In this document: positions 24,491 through 33,882 of the stretch, piece after piece | Numbering within the stretch: the stretch's first letter is position 1 | Layout: each line of letters starts with the position of its first letter | Origin: JAFLCL01 sp964502175 | Lineage (GTDB): Bacteria; Myxococcota_A; Polyangia; Polyangiales; Sandaracinaceae | Length of the DNA: 64,000 bases | Reading direction: 5' to 3' | Assembly (NCBI GenBank): GCA_964502175.1 | Contig: CAZCVE010000023.1 | Coordinates: 1-64,000, forward strand | Translations under genes and position numbers: made by a program | Notes under the pieces: generated by a model | Databases searched by the model: none | What the model was told of the DNA's origin: nothing | The model's input: the letters and a program-made list of their open reading frames with translations, nothing else

Positions 24491-26980
24491 TCACAACCCG
24501 GTGAAGTTGAGGTTGAAGTTGCCGCAGCTGCAGCCCGCGGTGCCGTAGCCGTCGACCACCAGGTAGTAGATGCCGGGCGCGAGCGAGACCGAGAGGCTCG
24601 AGGCGGCGGTCGCGTCGCACATGCCGCTCAGCGTGCCGCAGCCGTCGTCGTTGCACGCGACCTGCGCGGGCAGGCTCGCGTCCGAGCAGGTGCTGCGGAG
24701 GTAGATCGCCTGATCGTAGAGCGTGCCGGTGCAGCCGTTGACCGTCACCGTGCGCGCCGTCGGCACGACGAAGTAAGCGACCGCGTCCGTCGCATCGCCC
24801 GACTCCGCGAAGGGGCAGTTCGTGGGCCCCGCGACCGTCTGGTTGTCGAAGTCGTTGCTGAAGCCGCACGTGCTGCCGTTGAGGTTCGTGAGACCCGGCA
24901 GGAGCGAGAAGGGCTGTCCGCAACGATCGGCCTCGCCCGACGGCGGGCTGATGTAGACGTCGACCGCGATCGACTGGCTCATCGCGACCTTGCTGTCGAC
25001 GAAGACGTTGTACGTGCCGGGCGGCAGATCGTTGAGCGTGAGCGCGCTCGAGGTCACGCCGTTCGCGTCGTCGTTGCAGCCCATCTCGGGCCCGCCCGTG
25101 CATGCGCACTGACGCACGTACAACACGGTGTCGCGCAACGACTGGTGTGTGGTGATGAAGACGTCCGAGGTCGAGGCGATCGAGAAGCTCAGCGTCGCCT
25201 CTGCGCCCCCTGCGCCGCCGCACGTGCCCGAGTGCGTGCTCGCGCTCGTCGTGACGTCGAAGCGACCGCCGGGCGCCGTGATCGCCGTCGCGCCGGGGCA
25301 CGTGCCGCACGTGGGGCACCCGTCGTCGACCATCATGTCGCAGTCGTCGTCCACGCCGTTGAAGCAGACCTCGGTCGGCGGGAGGCACGCGCCCCACTCG
25401 CAGCTCGCGCACTGCTGCGTTCCGCTCGAGCCGCACGTCGTCGTGCAGCTGCGGATGGCGCCGTTGCGACACGAGAAGCCCTCGTCGACGACCGTGTCGC
25501 AGTCTTCGTCGCGGTCGTTGCACGTCTCGACCGGCGGCGTGCACGCGCCCGCGGCGACGCACGCCGCGCTGCACGCGCGCGTCCCGGTGCTCCCGCACAC
25601 GGTGGTGCACGCCGAAGGCACGCCCGCGCAGCACCCGAAGCCGTCGTCGCACATGCCGTCGCAGTCGTCGTCGCGGCCGTTGCACGTCTCGGCGGGAGGG
25701 GTGCACGTGCCGAAGGTGCACGCCGATCCGCACACCCGCGTGCCGCTCGATCCGCAGGTCGTCGTGCAGGCGCCCGTGCTGCCCACGCAGCACGCGAACC
25801 CGTCGTCGCACGCGCCGTTGCAGTCGTCGTCCACGCCGTTGCACGACTCGGGCGGTGGCGAGCAGATCGACCACCCGCACGTCGCGCCGCACGTCCGCTC
25901 GCCGGTCGTGCCGCAGCTCGTCACGCACATGTCCATCGTGCCGCGACAGCACGTCGATCGTGAGTCGCAACCTCCGGTGCAGTCGTTGTCCAGCCCGTCA
26001 CACACGTCAGGCGCGCCAGGCGCCACCTCGGGTCGGCGATCGTCGCAATCCGTCGCGGGGACGCCGCCGATCGACGGACACATCGCGTCGCCCGCGCCGT
26101 CTTCGTCGAAGTCGCGCGTGGTGTGGCGGCACGTGTCGGCCACCTCGTCGCACGCGTCGTCGGTGCAGTCGGTTCCGTCGTCGCAGGGGTCGGTGCCCGC
26201 CGCGCACGTCATGTCGAGCTCACACGTCTCGACGCCGTTGCAGAAGCGTCCGTCGTCGCACTCGGCAGCCGTGTCGCAGGATCGCGGCGGGCAGCCCATG
26301 GGGATCTCGCACGTCGTGCCGTCCGCGCAGAACGAGTCGTCCGGCACGTGCGTGCAGCCGCCTCCCGCGCAGTCGTCCGTCGTGCACGGGATCCCGTCGT
26401 CGCAGTCGGTCGTGCGCAGACAGCCCGCGTCCATGCCTCCGCTGTCCGAGCGACCCGCGTCTCCGGGGCCCGCGTCGCTCCCGGCGTCCATGCCCATGCC
26501 GGTGTCGGCGCCCGAGTCTTCGACGCCGACGTCCGAGCCTGCGTCTCTCGGTCCGCCATCGCCGCCCGCGTCTGCCGGTCCTGCGTCGGGATCGCCCACG
26601 CCGCCGAGCTCGATGTCGAGGATGATGTCGGTGCCGCGCACGAACGACTCGGTGCGCATGGCCTCCGCGACGACGATGCCACCGCGCCGCGCGCGCACCG
26701 TCACCGTCACGCGGTTCGCTTCGGTGGGTCCGGGTCGGATCGACAGGCTGTGCGGCCAGTCGGTCGTCAGCGGGAACGTGCGGTTCTCGACGTGGCTCGT
26801 CGTCTCGCCTCGGATGGTGAACTCGAGCGTGTCGACGTCAGCCGGCGGAGTCAGCGTGCTCGACGTGACGCGCACGAGGATCGACGTGGCCTCACCGCAG
26901 CCGGAGATGGAGAGCGCGATCGAGAGCGCGAGCGACGCCAGGCCGAGGGCGAGCGCGCGGATGGGCATGCGTCGTGTCAT
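24491..26980 (-). CDS. MopE-like Cys/Asp-repeat lipoprotein
   Basis: The 829-residue protein has a lipoprotein signal (LALSIALSISGC), a domain of about 100 residues (TSILVRVTSSTLTPPADVDT) and an Asp/Ala/Gly-rich linker (DAGSDAGPGDAGRSDSGGMD). A Cys-rich region follows, with five MopE-type motifs (CDGLDNDCTGGCD, CNGVDDDCNGACDDG, CNGRDDDCDGMCDDG, CNDRDEDCDTVVDEG, FNGVDDDCDMMVDDG). The C-terminal half holds two pre-peptidase-like beta domains (RDTVLYVRQCACTGGPEMGC; TLYDQAIYLRSTC). MopE repeats are linked to metal or copper binding in Methylococcus; here binding is an inference from the motif. It is surface- or periplasm-exposed. No partner is obvious. Confidence 0.85.
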   Translation of the reverse strand: MTRRMPIRALALGLASLALSIALSISGCGEATSILVRVTSSTLTPPADVDTLEFTIRGETTSHVENRTFPLTTDWPHSLSIRPGPTEANRVTVTVRARRGGIVVAEAMRTESFVRGTDIILDIELGGVGDPDAGPADAGGDGGPRDAGSDVGVEDSGADTGMGMDAGSDAGPGDAGRSDSGGMDAGCLRTTDCDDGIPCTTDDCAGGGCTHVPDDSFCADGTTCEIPMGCPPRSCDTAAECDDGRFCNGVETCELDMTCAAGTDPCDDGTDCTDDACDEVADTCRHTTRDFDEDGAGDAMCPSIGGVPATDCDDRRPEVAPGAPDVCDGLDNDCTGGCDSRSTCCRGTMDMCVTSCGTTGERTCGATCGWSICSPPPESCNGVDDDCNGACDDGFACCVGSTGACTTTCGSSGTRVCGSACTFGTCTPPAETCNGRDDDCDGMCDDGFGCCAGVPSACTTVCGSTGTRACSAACVAAGACTPPVETCNDRDEDCDTVVDEGFSCRNGAIRSCTTTCGSSGTQQCASCEWGACLPPTEVCFNGVDDDCDMMVDDGCPTCGTCPGATAITAPGGRFDVTTSASTHSGTCGGAGGAEATLSFSIASTSDVFITTHQSLRDTVLYVRQCACTGGPEMGCNDDANGVTSSALTLNDLPPGTYNVFVDSKVAMSQSIAVDVYISPPSGEADRCGQPFSLLPGLTNLNGSTCGFSNDFDNQTVAGPTNCPFAESGDATDAVAYFVVPTARTVTVNGCTGTLYDQAIYLRSTCSDASLPAQVACNDDGCGTLSGMCDATAASSLSVSLAPGIYYLVVDGYGTAGCSCGNFNLNFTGL

Positions 26981-27042
26981 TCGAAGCTGAGGCGAGCATA
27001 GCCGACGAGGCTCGGATCTCGGAACAGCGCTCGAGAAACGAA

Positions 27043-27072
27043 GAGGCCGCGCGGGTTTCTCCGCACGGCCTC
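27043..27072 (-). terminator. terminator of the gene at 27127
   Basis: GAGGCCGCGCGG, loop GTTTCT, CCGCACGGCCTC: eleven pairs and one mismatch. On the minus strand it is followed by a T-rich stretch (TTCGTTTCTC), fitting a Rho-independent terminator 54 bases after the stop at 27127. Confidence 0.75.
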
Positions 27073-27126
27073 GTCGTGAGCGCTCGCTCGGGTCGCCATC
27101 GACCGCGCGAGCTCTGGTGGACTGCG

Positions 27127-28188
27127 TCAGCCCGCGAAGGCGTCGAACGCGATCGGCGCGTCCGGGATGCCCGCGTCGGGGATCGACACCGGGCCCGCGT
27201 CCGTCGTCACCGGGCCCGCGTCCGGCGTGGTGCCCATCGTCACGTTGACCGTGAAGTCACCGCTCGCCTGGGCGGCGAAGCCGTCGACCACCACGATGAA
27301 CTCCTGGCCCGCCATCGTCGCGGTGACCATCACGCGCGACGCGATGTTGCCCATCTCCGTGTCGATGTCGTCGTTGCACGCGATGAACGCGCCCGTGCAG
27401 CTGCCGCGGACGTAGAGGATCGTGTCGTGCTCGGTGCCGACCGTGTCGAAGATGAACGTGCCGGCCGCGGGCGCGATCCAGCGGTACGCGCGCTCGGGCG
27501 AGATCTCGAGGGTGTCGGGGATCATGCCGTCGGGGAAGCAGCTCGCCTCGGGGTTCGAGTCGTTGCCCGCGAGGGTCGTCGTGCCGGTGAACGTGCCGAG
27601 GCCCATCCACGCCGCGCCCGCCTCGGGGCACATGCTCGCCGGTCCGATGACCTCGCGCTGGAAGCACTCGTTGAACACGGTCGACGCCTCCTCGGGGAGC
27701 TCTGCGCACGCCGCGAGCGCGCCGTTCACGGCCTCGACGCACGCGGTGATCGCGTCGCCCGCCGCCTCGCCGCAGCCCGCCGCCATGCGGCACGCCGAGT
27801 AGGTCTCGAGGGCCGGCGACACGCAGTCGTAGTGAGCCGCGGACGCCGAGCGCGCCGCGTTGTAGCCCTCTTCGGCGCACTCGAGCAGGTCTCCGGTGGC
27901 GAGTTGGTCCTCGACGCATGCAGCTTGCGACTTGAAGCCCCCCTCCATCCACGTGCAGGCGCACTCCTCGGTGCGCGCGGCGGTGATCGCCTCCTCGTAC
28001 GCGGCGAACGCGTCGCCCATGCGCATCGCGGCGTCACGGTTCGCGTCCGGCGCGCCGCCGCCACCCGTGTCCGTCGTCGTGCCCGTATCCGTGCCGCCCG
28101 CGTCCGTCGGCTCAGCGGCAGGGCCACAGCCCACGCCCACCACACCAACCAGCGATCCGACGACCAACCAACCACGGTTCGAAAGCAT
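27127..28188 (-). CDS. Cys-rich lipoprotein with pre-peptidase-like C-terminal domain
   Basis: The 353-residue protein starts at ATG 28188 behind GGAGG at 28194-28198. The lipoprotein signal ends in GVVGVGC and is followed by a Thr/Gly/Asp-rich linker. Then come helices with regularly placed cysteines (CACTWMEGG, CVEDQL, LLECAEEGYNAA, YDCVSPALETYSACRMAAGC), and a C-terminal beta domain (ERAYRWIAPAAGTFIFDTVG, TILYVRGSCTGAFIACNDD) of the bacterial pre-peptidase type. The tail is again Asp/Ala/Pro-rich. The protein is probably exposed to the outside and disulfide-bonded. No catalytic motif was identified. Confidence 0.78.
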   Translation of the reverse strand: MLSNRGWLVVGSLVGVVGVGCGPAAEPTDAGGTDTGTTTDTGGGGAPDANRDAAMRMGDAFAAYEEAITAARTEECACTWMEGGFKSQAACVEDQLATGDLLECAEEGYNAARSASAAHYDCVSPALETYSACRMAAGCGEAAGDAITACVEAVNGALAACAELPEEASTVFNECFQREVIGPASMCPEAGAAWMGLGTFTGTTTLAGNDSNPEASCFPDGMIPDTLEISPERAYRWIAPAAGTFIFDTVGTEHDTILYVRGSCTGAFIACNDDIDTEMGNIASRVMVTATMAGQEFIVVVDGFAAQASGDFTVNVTMGTTPDAGPVTTDAGPVSIPDAGIPDAPIAFDAFAG

Positions 28189-28310
28189 CAGCGTCCTCCA
28201 AAAAGAAGCGCCGACCTTGGCCGCGGGCTGGGAGGCGCGCAAGGAGGACCGCACGATTGCTCGGCGCCTCTGCTCCGCACGCCCGTTCCGCCGACCCGGC
28301 GGGGTGACGA

Positions 28311-29525
28311 CTATTCGTCCTTCTTGCGAGTGAGCGGGAGCGCGACGCTCTTGTCGTCGCCGTCCCAGAGCCCACGCACGGCGGGCTCCACGGGAAGCGG
28401 CTGCGTCGGCACGCGGTCGACGGGCTTCTTCTGACGAAGCTCGACCTCCATCACCTCGACGTCCGACATCGAGAGATCTTCCGAGCTCTTCTCGGGCTCT
28501 TCCATTCCGCGGTCGATGTCGGGCTGCGGTGCGGCGAGGTTCGGGGCCGCGGTGCCGCCTGCGGAGGTTCCCGGATCCTTGCCGAGGCGCGCTCGCGCAG
28601 CGCGGACGCTCGCACCGAGCGGCTCGGCGTCAGTGTGCTCGGTCGTCGAGCGCAGCACGGAGGCGAGGGCGCGCGCCATCTCCTTGGCCGTCTGGTAACG
28701 CTCCTCGGGGTTCTGCGCGAGCGACTGCTGGATGACGCTGTCGAGCGCGGCGGGGAGATCGTCTCGCTCGCCCGTGAGCGGCGGGATCGCGCCCTTGCGC
28801 ACGGCGAGGAGCACCTCGAGATCGTTCTTGCCCGTGAAGAGGCGCTTCTGCGCGAGCGCTTCCCAGATCACGACGCCGAGCCCGAAGATGTCTGTGCGCG
28901 CGTTGGCCTTCGCGCCCGTGATGAGCTCGGGCGCGCAGTACGCGAGCTTGCCCTTGATGACGTTCGGACGCGTCATCGACGCGCGATCCATCGCGCGCGC
29001 GAGGCCGAAGTCCGTGAGCTTCGCGGTGCCGTTCGTGCCGAGCAGGATGTTCGACGGCGACACGTCGCGGTGGATGATCGGCGCGGGCTCGCCCGTGTCG
29101 GTCGTGCGGTCGTGCGCAGCGCCGAGACCACGCAGCACCTCGATGCCGATCGCGGCGACGAGCGGCCACGGCGTGACCTTCATCGCGCGGTGGTAGCTGC
29201 GCACCCACTGGAACATGTCGAGGCCTTCGACCCACTCCATGACGAGGTAGTAGCCACCCTCTTCGTCACGGCCGAAGTCCATGATCTGCACGACGTTCGG
29301 GTGCTGGAGCTGCGAGCCGACGCGCGCTTCTTCCTCGAACATCTTGATGAACGACGGGTCGGCGTTCTTTCCGGCCTGGATGCGCTTGATCGCGACCAGC
29401 TTCTGGAACGTGCCCGCGCCCCGCACGATGGCCTTCCACACCATGGCCATGCCGCCCTCGCCGGCGGGCGAGACGAGCTCGTACTTGCCGACGATCAGTC
29501 GTCCAGGTGCGTCGAGATCGGCCAT
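28311..29525 (-). CDS. Hanks-type Ser/Thr protein kinase (soluble)
   Basis: The 404-residue protein starts at ATG 29525. The kinase domain fills residues 14-300: AGEGGMAMVWKA, Lys 47 in LVAIKRI, APIIHRDVSPSNILLG, KLTDFGLARAM, and CAPELITG followed by DIFGLGVVIWEAL. A disordered Ser/Pro/Glu-rich tail of about 100 residues follows, with no membrane helix, so it is cytoplasmic. Key residues are present, including the RD pair and APE. It is a typical myxobacterial Hanks kinase; targets unknown. It is divergent from the acyltransferase at 29667. Confidence 0.93.
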   Translation of the reverse strand: MADLDAPGRLIVGKYELVSPAGEGGMAMVWKAIVRGAGTFQKLVAIKRIQAGKNADPSFIKMFEEEARVGSQLQHPNVVQIMDFGRDEEGGYYLVMEWVEGLDMFQWVRSYHRAMKVTPWPLVAAIGIEVLRGLGAAHDRTTDTGEPAPIIHRDVSPSNILLGTNGTAKLTDFGLARAMDRASMTRPNVIKGKLAYCAPELITGAKANARTDIFGLGVVIWEALAQKRLFTGKNDLEVLLAVRKGAIPPLTGERDDLPAALDSVIQQSLAQNPEERYQTAKEMARALASVLRSTTEHTDAEPLGASVRAARARLGKDPGTSAGGTAAPNLAAPQPDIDRGMEEPEKSSEDLSMSDVEVMEVELRQKKPVDRVPTQPLPVEPAVRGLWDGDDKSVALPLTRKKDE

Positions 29526-29666
29526 TTCGTGATTCCGAAGGGGACGATACGCGACTCGGTGTTCCCGGCGCAACGGTCGCGTCCGCGTCGAACGGGTCGG
29601 TTGGCCACGAAGTCTCGGGTCGAGCCGCGCTTGCGCCGCGCGACGCGAAACACCAAGGATGGCGCC

Positions 29667-30806
29667 GTGCTGTCGGCCCGTCGTATCGCCCGCGTCGCAG
29701 ACGTTCCGTCCGCGGAGTGGAACGCGCTCGTCGGCGAGGATGATCCGTTCGTCGAGCACGCGTTCCTCGACGGCCTCGAGAAGAGCGGCTCGGTCGGTCG
29801 CGGCACCGGCTGGCTGCCGACGCACGTGGTCGTCAGCGAGGGCAACGATGTCGTCGGCGCGCTGCCGCTCTACGAGAAGGACGACAGCTGGGGCGAGTTC
29901 ATCTTCGACTTCCAGTGGGCCCGCGCCGCGCAGGCCGCGCGCATCCGCTACTACCCGAAGCTCACGTCGATGGTGCCGTTCACCCCCGCCACGGGCCGGC
30001 GCTTCCTCGTGCGCGACGGTGTCGATCGCAACGCCGTGATCACCGCGCTCCTCGAGGGCGCGATCGACGCCGTGAGCGAGCGTCGCGCCTCGTCGCTCCA
30101 CCTCCTCTACCTCGACGACGAGGAGCGCGATCTCACGCAGGCCCACGGCGGCTTCGCGGCGCGCTTGTCGAACCAGTTCCACTGGACGAACGCCGGCTAC
30201 GAAGACTTCGACGCGTTCCTCGAGACGTTCCGCTCGCCCGCGCGCAAGCAAGTGAAGCGCGAGCGGCGCGTCGTCGCCGAGAGCGGCGTGATCGTCCGTG
30301 TGATCCCTGGTTCCGAGCTCAGCGATCGCCAGTGGGAGGCGCTCGAGATCTTCTACCGGCTCAACGTCGCGCGACACGGCTCGTTCGCGTACCTCCGCCC
30401 GCCGTTCTTCCAGCACCTCCGCGCGCACCACGCGTCACGCGTGCTCGGCGTGGTCGCCGAGCAAGACGGCGAGCCGGTCGCGGGCTCCCTCAACTTCCAG
30501 AAGGGCAAGAACCTCTACGGCCGCTACTGGGGCACGACGGTCGAGCAGGAGATGCTCCACTTCGAGTGCTGCTACTACAGCCTCATCGAGCACGCGATCG
30601 CGCACGGCCAGACTCGCTTCGAGGCCGGAGCGCAGGGCCACCACAAGCTCAAGCGCGGCCTCGTCCCGAGCGACGTGCACAGCGCGCACTACGTCACCGA
30701 TCCGCGCCTGCGCATGGCCGTCGAGTCCTTCTGCGCCGAAGAGGCCGCATACATGCGCCGCGAGATGGAGTCGGTGATGTGCGAGAGCCCCTTCAAGCGA
30801 GGGTGA
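29667..30806 (+). CDS. FemAB/GNAT-like acyltransferase family (PF04339-like)
   Basis: The 379-residue protein is chosen to start at GTG 29667 (LSARRIARVADVPSAEW). It has the hallmarks of the FemAB-like peptidogalycan-type family: DDPFVEHAFLDGLEKSGSV, HVVVSEGNDVVGALPLYEK, LSNQFHWTNAGYEDFDAFLE, RSPARKQVKRERR, and the C-terminal block GSLNFQKGKNLYGRYWG followed by HFECCYYSLIEHAI and EAGAQGHHKLKRGLVPS. Proteins of this family have two GNAT folds; the substrate is unknown. Its 3' end is duplicated downstream (see 32761), showing where a later tandem duplication began. Confidence 0.88.
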   Translation: MLSARRIARVADVPSAEWNALVGEDDPFVEHAFLDGLEKSGSVGRGTGWLPTHVVVSEGNDVVGALPLYEKDDSWGEFIFDFQWARAAQAARIRYYPKLTSMVPFTPATGRRFLVRDGVDRNAVITALLEGAIDAVSERRASSLHLLYLDDEERDLTQAHGGFAARLSNQFHWTNAGYEDFDAFLETFRSPARKQVKRERRVVAESGVIVRVIPGSELSDRQWEALEIFYRLNVARHGSFAYLRPPFFQHLRAHHASRVLGVVAEQDGEPVAGSLNFQKGKNLYGRYWGTTVEQEMLHFECCYYSLIEHAIAHGQTRFEAGAQGHHKLKRGLVPSDVHSAHYVTDPRLRMAVESFCAEEAAYMRREMESVMCESPFKRG

Positions 30807-30808
30807 CG
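30747..30808 (+). repeat. parental copy of a duplicated segment (3' end of the acyltransferase gene)
   Basis: The last codons of the acyltransferase gene and the leader of the gene at 30809. Close copies lie at 32761-32824 and, shortened, at 31775-31808, in each case immediately before a copy of the following gene. Confidence 0.7.
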
Positions 30809-31768
30809 ATGCACTGGGCGCCCATCGCGTGGCTCGTCGCGGTGTTCGTGTGGGGCGTTTCCTCCGGGGCCGCCGCGCAGGCCGCGTCGCCGGCTGCGGT
30901 GCGCTTGGACCCGATCGCGTGCGGTTTCCAGCCGCCCGAGCCCGAGCTCGTGCTCGTCGCCCCCGAGCCCACGCGCGCGATGGACGCTCTGTTCGCTGCC
31001 TGCGGAGCGGTTCTGCCTTCCGACCAGACGAACGTGCCCGACGCCGCGATGCTCGCCTCGTGCACACCGAGTCGTGCCGTCCTCGTCGCGTTCCTCGACG
31101 TGCTGGACTCGCGCACCGCGTTCCCGTCGACGGCGCTCGTCGACCAATTGGTCGCGCGCGCAGAGAGGGTGCGCGATCCGACCGATCTCCTCCTTCTCGC
31201 CGAGCTGCTGAAGCGCCTGTCGCGATACGAGTTGGCGGCCACGATCCTGTCGCGCATCGCGGACGAGGCCGAAGATCCTGGGATTCGGGCGCTCGCGATC
31301 GAGCGACTGGCCGCGATCCTCGCCAACGACGATTGGGACGAGGACCGAGTGCCCGATGTCGACTTCGCCACACACGTCACGTTGCCTCGGCTCCCAGAGC
31401 GGTCGTGGTCGCGTGAGGTCGCGTCGCGTGTGCTCGCTCGCGCGGCCTCGTCGGGATCGGATGGCCTGAGGGATGCGGCGCGCGCGCGTTTCGGGGTGAG
31501 CTTCGTGCAGGAAGCTCCCCCAGCGAGCGATGAGGTCTCGCCTCCGTCCATCCGCTCGCTCGTTCGACGGCTGCCTCTCGCGACGTGCCTCTCCGAGCGC
31601 GCAACGGCCGTTGCGTTGGTCCGTGTCCGCGCGGACGGAAGCGTCGCTTCTGCGTCGAGCGATCCGTGTCTGCACGAGCTGCTCGCCGGGCTCACGCACG
31701 CCTCTTCCGGGGTCGATGGCGGCGACGCGGAGGCGCGCTTGATCTTCGTCTTCATCACCCCACGCTGA
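30809..31768 (+). CDS. exported helical-repeat protein, intact member of a triplicated family
   Basis: The 319-residue protein starts at ATG 30809, two bases after the acyltransferase stop, with a GAGGG ribosome site. It has a signal peptide (APIAWLVAVFVWGVSSGAAA), an N-terminal Cys-containing part, then helical repeats (LLLLAELLKRLSRYELAATI, ILSRIADEAEDPGIRALAIE) and an acidic loop NDDWDEDRVPDVDFATHV. The C-terminal domain (RRLPLATCLSERATAVALVR, ASASSDPCLHELLAGLTHA, RLIFVFIT) is predicted to be a beta-rich domain with two cysteines, the SxPC motif recalling AgmX/TonB-like C-termini in myxobacteria. This is the only complete copy of three. Function is unknown. Confidence 0.75.
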   Translation: MHWAPIAWLVAVFVWGVSSGAAAQAASPAAVRLDPIACGFQPPEPELVLVAPEPTRAMDALFAACGAVLPSDQTNVPDAAMLASCTPSRAVLVAFLDVLDSRTAFPSTALVDQLVARAERVRDPTDLLLLAELLKRLSRYELAATILSRIADEAEDPGIRALAIERLAAILANDDWDEDRVPDVDFATHVTLPRLPERSWSREVASRVLARAASSGSDGLRDAARARFGVSFVQEAPPASDEVSPPSIRSLVRRLPLATCLSERATAVALVRVRADGSVASASSDPCLHELLAGLTHASSGVDGGDAEARLIFVFITPR

Positions 31769-31774
31769 TCGCCG

Positions 31775-31808
31775 CGTCGTGCGAGAGTCCCTCGAAGCGA
31801 GGGTGACG
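31775..31808 (+). repeat. shortened copy of the duplicated segment
   Basis: Matches the 3' end of the acyltransferase gene (GTGCGAGAGTCCCTCGAAGC, compare 30778-30799) and precedes the second family copy directly. Confidence 0.65.
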
Positions 31809-32749
31809 ATGAACGTGAGTCGCTGGCGTGCGCTCGTGCTCGTGGGGCTCTCGCTCGGTGTGCTCGCGAGTGGAAGCGACGAGCTCTCGGCGCAGCAGAG
31901 TGCATCGCGTCGTCGTCCTCCGCCGCACGCGATCGTGGTCGACTCGATCGACTGCGACATGTCGCTCTGGCCCGAGCCGCACCTCGTCCCGGTCGCAACG
32001 GAACCGGTGTGCGCGGTCGGTGCGCTCCTCGAGGCGTGCGGGGCGCCCGCGCCGGCCACCTGTCCCGACGAGGATCCGAGCGCGTTCGACGCGGGTCTTC
32101 TTCGATCGTGCCGAGTGAGCCGACGCGTGCTCGTGGCGCTCACACACGTCGCCGCTCGTGTCCCCGGGGTGGCGAGTCCGCTCGTCGAACGGCTCGCCGC
32201 GAACGTGGATGAGGTGTCTGACGATGTCGACCGCGCGCTGCTCGTCGACATCCTGAGGGCCGCCTCGCGCTAGGCACCTGCGGTGACGCTCGCGACACGG
32301 CTCATCGACGAAGGCCACGACCCGGCACTGCGTGAGCTCGCGCGTGAGCGCCTCATCGACATGCTCGAGTACGAGGACTGGAACGAGAACCAGGTGCCCG
32401 ACGACGACATCGCCACGCACGTCCAGCCGCCCTTGCTCGCCGATCGTCCATGGGCGCTCGGCGTCGCCCGGAACGTGCTCGCGCGGGTCCGGTGCCCGAG
32501 CTCACGCGCCGTCGTGATGGGTGCGCTCCGCGCTCGGTTCGGCGTCGAGGTCGAGCCCGACGTCGGCTGGGCGGGGACGGACCACCGGGCTCCCTCGATC
32601 CGACACACGTGCGCGGTCTCCCGCTCGGATCGTGCGCTTCCGAGCCGCCATGTCTCGACGCGATGCTCGACACGTTCACGCACGCCTCGCAACGCCCGGA
32701 AGTAGGGGACGTGGAGACGCGCTTCGTCTTCGTCTTCGTCACCCCGTAG
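31809..32749 (+). pseudogene. second copy of the family, decayed
   Basis: Starts at ATG 31809 with an intact signal peptide (VLVGLSLGVLASGSDELSA) and reads to an in-frame TAG at 32271-32273. At that position the third copy has TAC (SRYAPAV against SR-stop-APAV), so one substitution made the stop. The same frame then continues (VTLATRLIDEGHDPALRELA, YEDWNENQVPDDDIATHV) to about 32570. There the match moves to another frame (GLPLGSCASEP, FTHASQRPEVGDVETRFVF) and stops at 32749, with about 20 codons missing compared with the third copy. Nonsense, frameshift and deletion together indicate a pseudogene. The first 154 codons could still make a secreted fragment. Confidence 0.8.
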
Positions 32750-32760
32750 CTCCCGTGAGC

Positions 32761-32824
32761 GCATACCCCCACGCCGCGAGATGGAGTCGCTGATGTGCGA
32801 GGCTGCCTTCATGAGAGGGTCGCG
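32761..32824 (+). repeat. second copy of the acyltransferase 3' end
   Basis: Aligns with 30747-30808 with few changes (CGCCGCGAGATGGAGTCG is identical). It lies directly before the third copy of the family gene, so the duplicated unit included the end of the acyltransferase gene. Confidence 0.75.
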
Positions 32825-33803
32825 ATGAACGTGGGTCTCTGGCGATCGCTCTTCGTCTCGTTGCTCGCGCTCGGTGTGCTCGCGGTGGGAAGCGATGCGC
32901 TCTCGGCGCAGCGGGGCGCGCCGCGTCGTCGTCGTGCGCCGCGCGTGATCGTGCTCGAGGAGATGGACTGCGACATGGGTCGCTGGCCCGAGCCGATCTT
33001 CATCCCCGTCGGACCCGAGCCCAACTGCGCGACCGGCGCGTTGCTCGACGCGTGCGGGGCGCCCGCGCCCGCGACTTGTCCCGACGACGCGCCGAACACG
33101 CTCGACGCGACGCGTCGCGGACTCCGTGGGCCTCACGCCACCCATGGATGCGCTCCTCGATCGGCTCGCGACCCAGATCGACGCGGTATCCGACGACGTC
33201 GACCGAGCTCTGTTGATGGAGATCCTGAGGCGCTCCTCGCGCTACGCGCCCGCGGTGTCGCTCGCGACGCGGCTGATCGACGAGGCGACCGATCCCGCGC
33301 TGCGTGAGCTCGCGCGCGAGCGTCTCGTCGCGATGCTCGAGCACGACGACTGGAACGAGGACCAGCGCCTCGACGACGACTTCGCTGCCCACGTGCAGCC
33401 GCCGTGGCTCGCGGATCGCCCTTGGGCGCTGAGCGTCGCGCGTCGCGTGCTCGCGCGCGTCGGCTGCAGGGCACCCCGCGCCGCCCTCACGGCCTCGCTC
33501 CGCGCGCGCTTCGGCGTCGACGTCGAGGAGGAGATCGATCGCATCGCGGTCGAAGGACCGTCCGGAGACTTCGATCCGACCCTCTTCCGCCTCCACGTAC
33601 GCCGTCTCCCGCTCGGCGCCTGCGCGCCCGAGCCCCAGAGCGCGCTCGGCTACGTCCGCGCGCACATGGATGGTTCAGTCGACTCCGCGTCGACGAGCCC
33701 ATGCCTCGACGCGACCCTCGACACGCTCACCCAGTTCTCGCCCGGTCCCGTCGGGGGCGATGCCGACGCGCGCTTCGTCTTCGTCTTCGTGAGCGCCCTC
33801 TGA
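32825..33803 (+). pseudogene. third copy of the family, frameshifted
   Basis: Starts at ATG 32825 with an intact signal peptide (LFVSLLALGVLAVGSDALSA) and matches the second copy through CGAPAPATCPDDAP. Near 33105-33125 a deletion of about 20-30 codons shifts the frame. The rest continues in another frame from about 33126: LLDRLATQIDAVSDDVDRAL, YAPAVSLATRLIDEATDPAL, HDDWNEDQRLDDDFAAHVQP, HVRRLPLGACAPEPQSALGY and RFVFVFVSAL, stopping at 33803. The 225-codon downstream frame has a GTG at 33126, so a truncated, signal-less product is possible. Parts are better preserved than in the second copy. Confidence 0.75.
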
Positions 33804-33882
33804 TCCGACTATGAGGAGGAACAGCCCGACCGGCCGGCCGGTTGTTCGCTCGCACGGGGCCCAGTAGGCTCCGAGCAATCGA

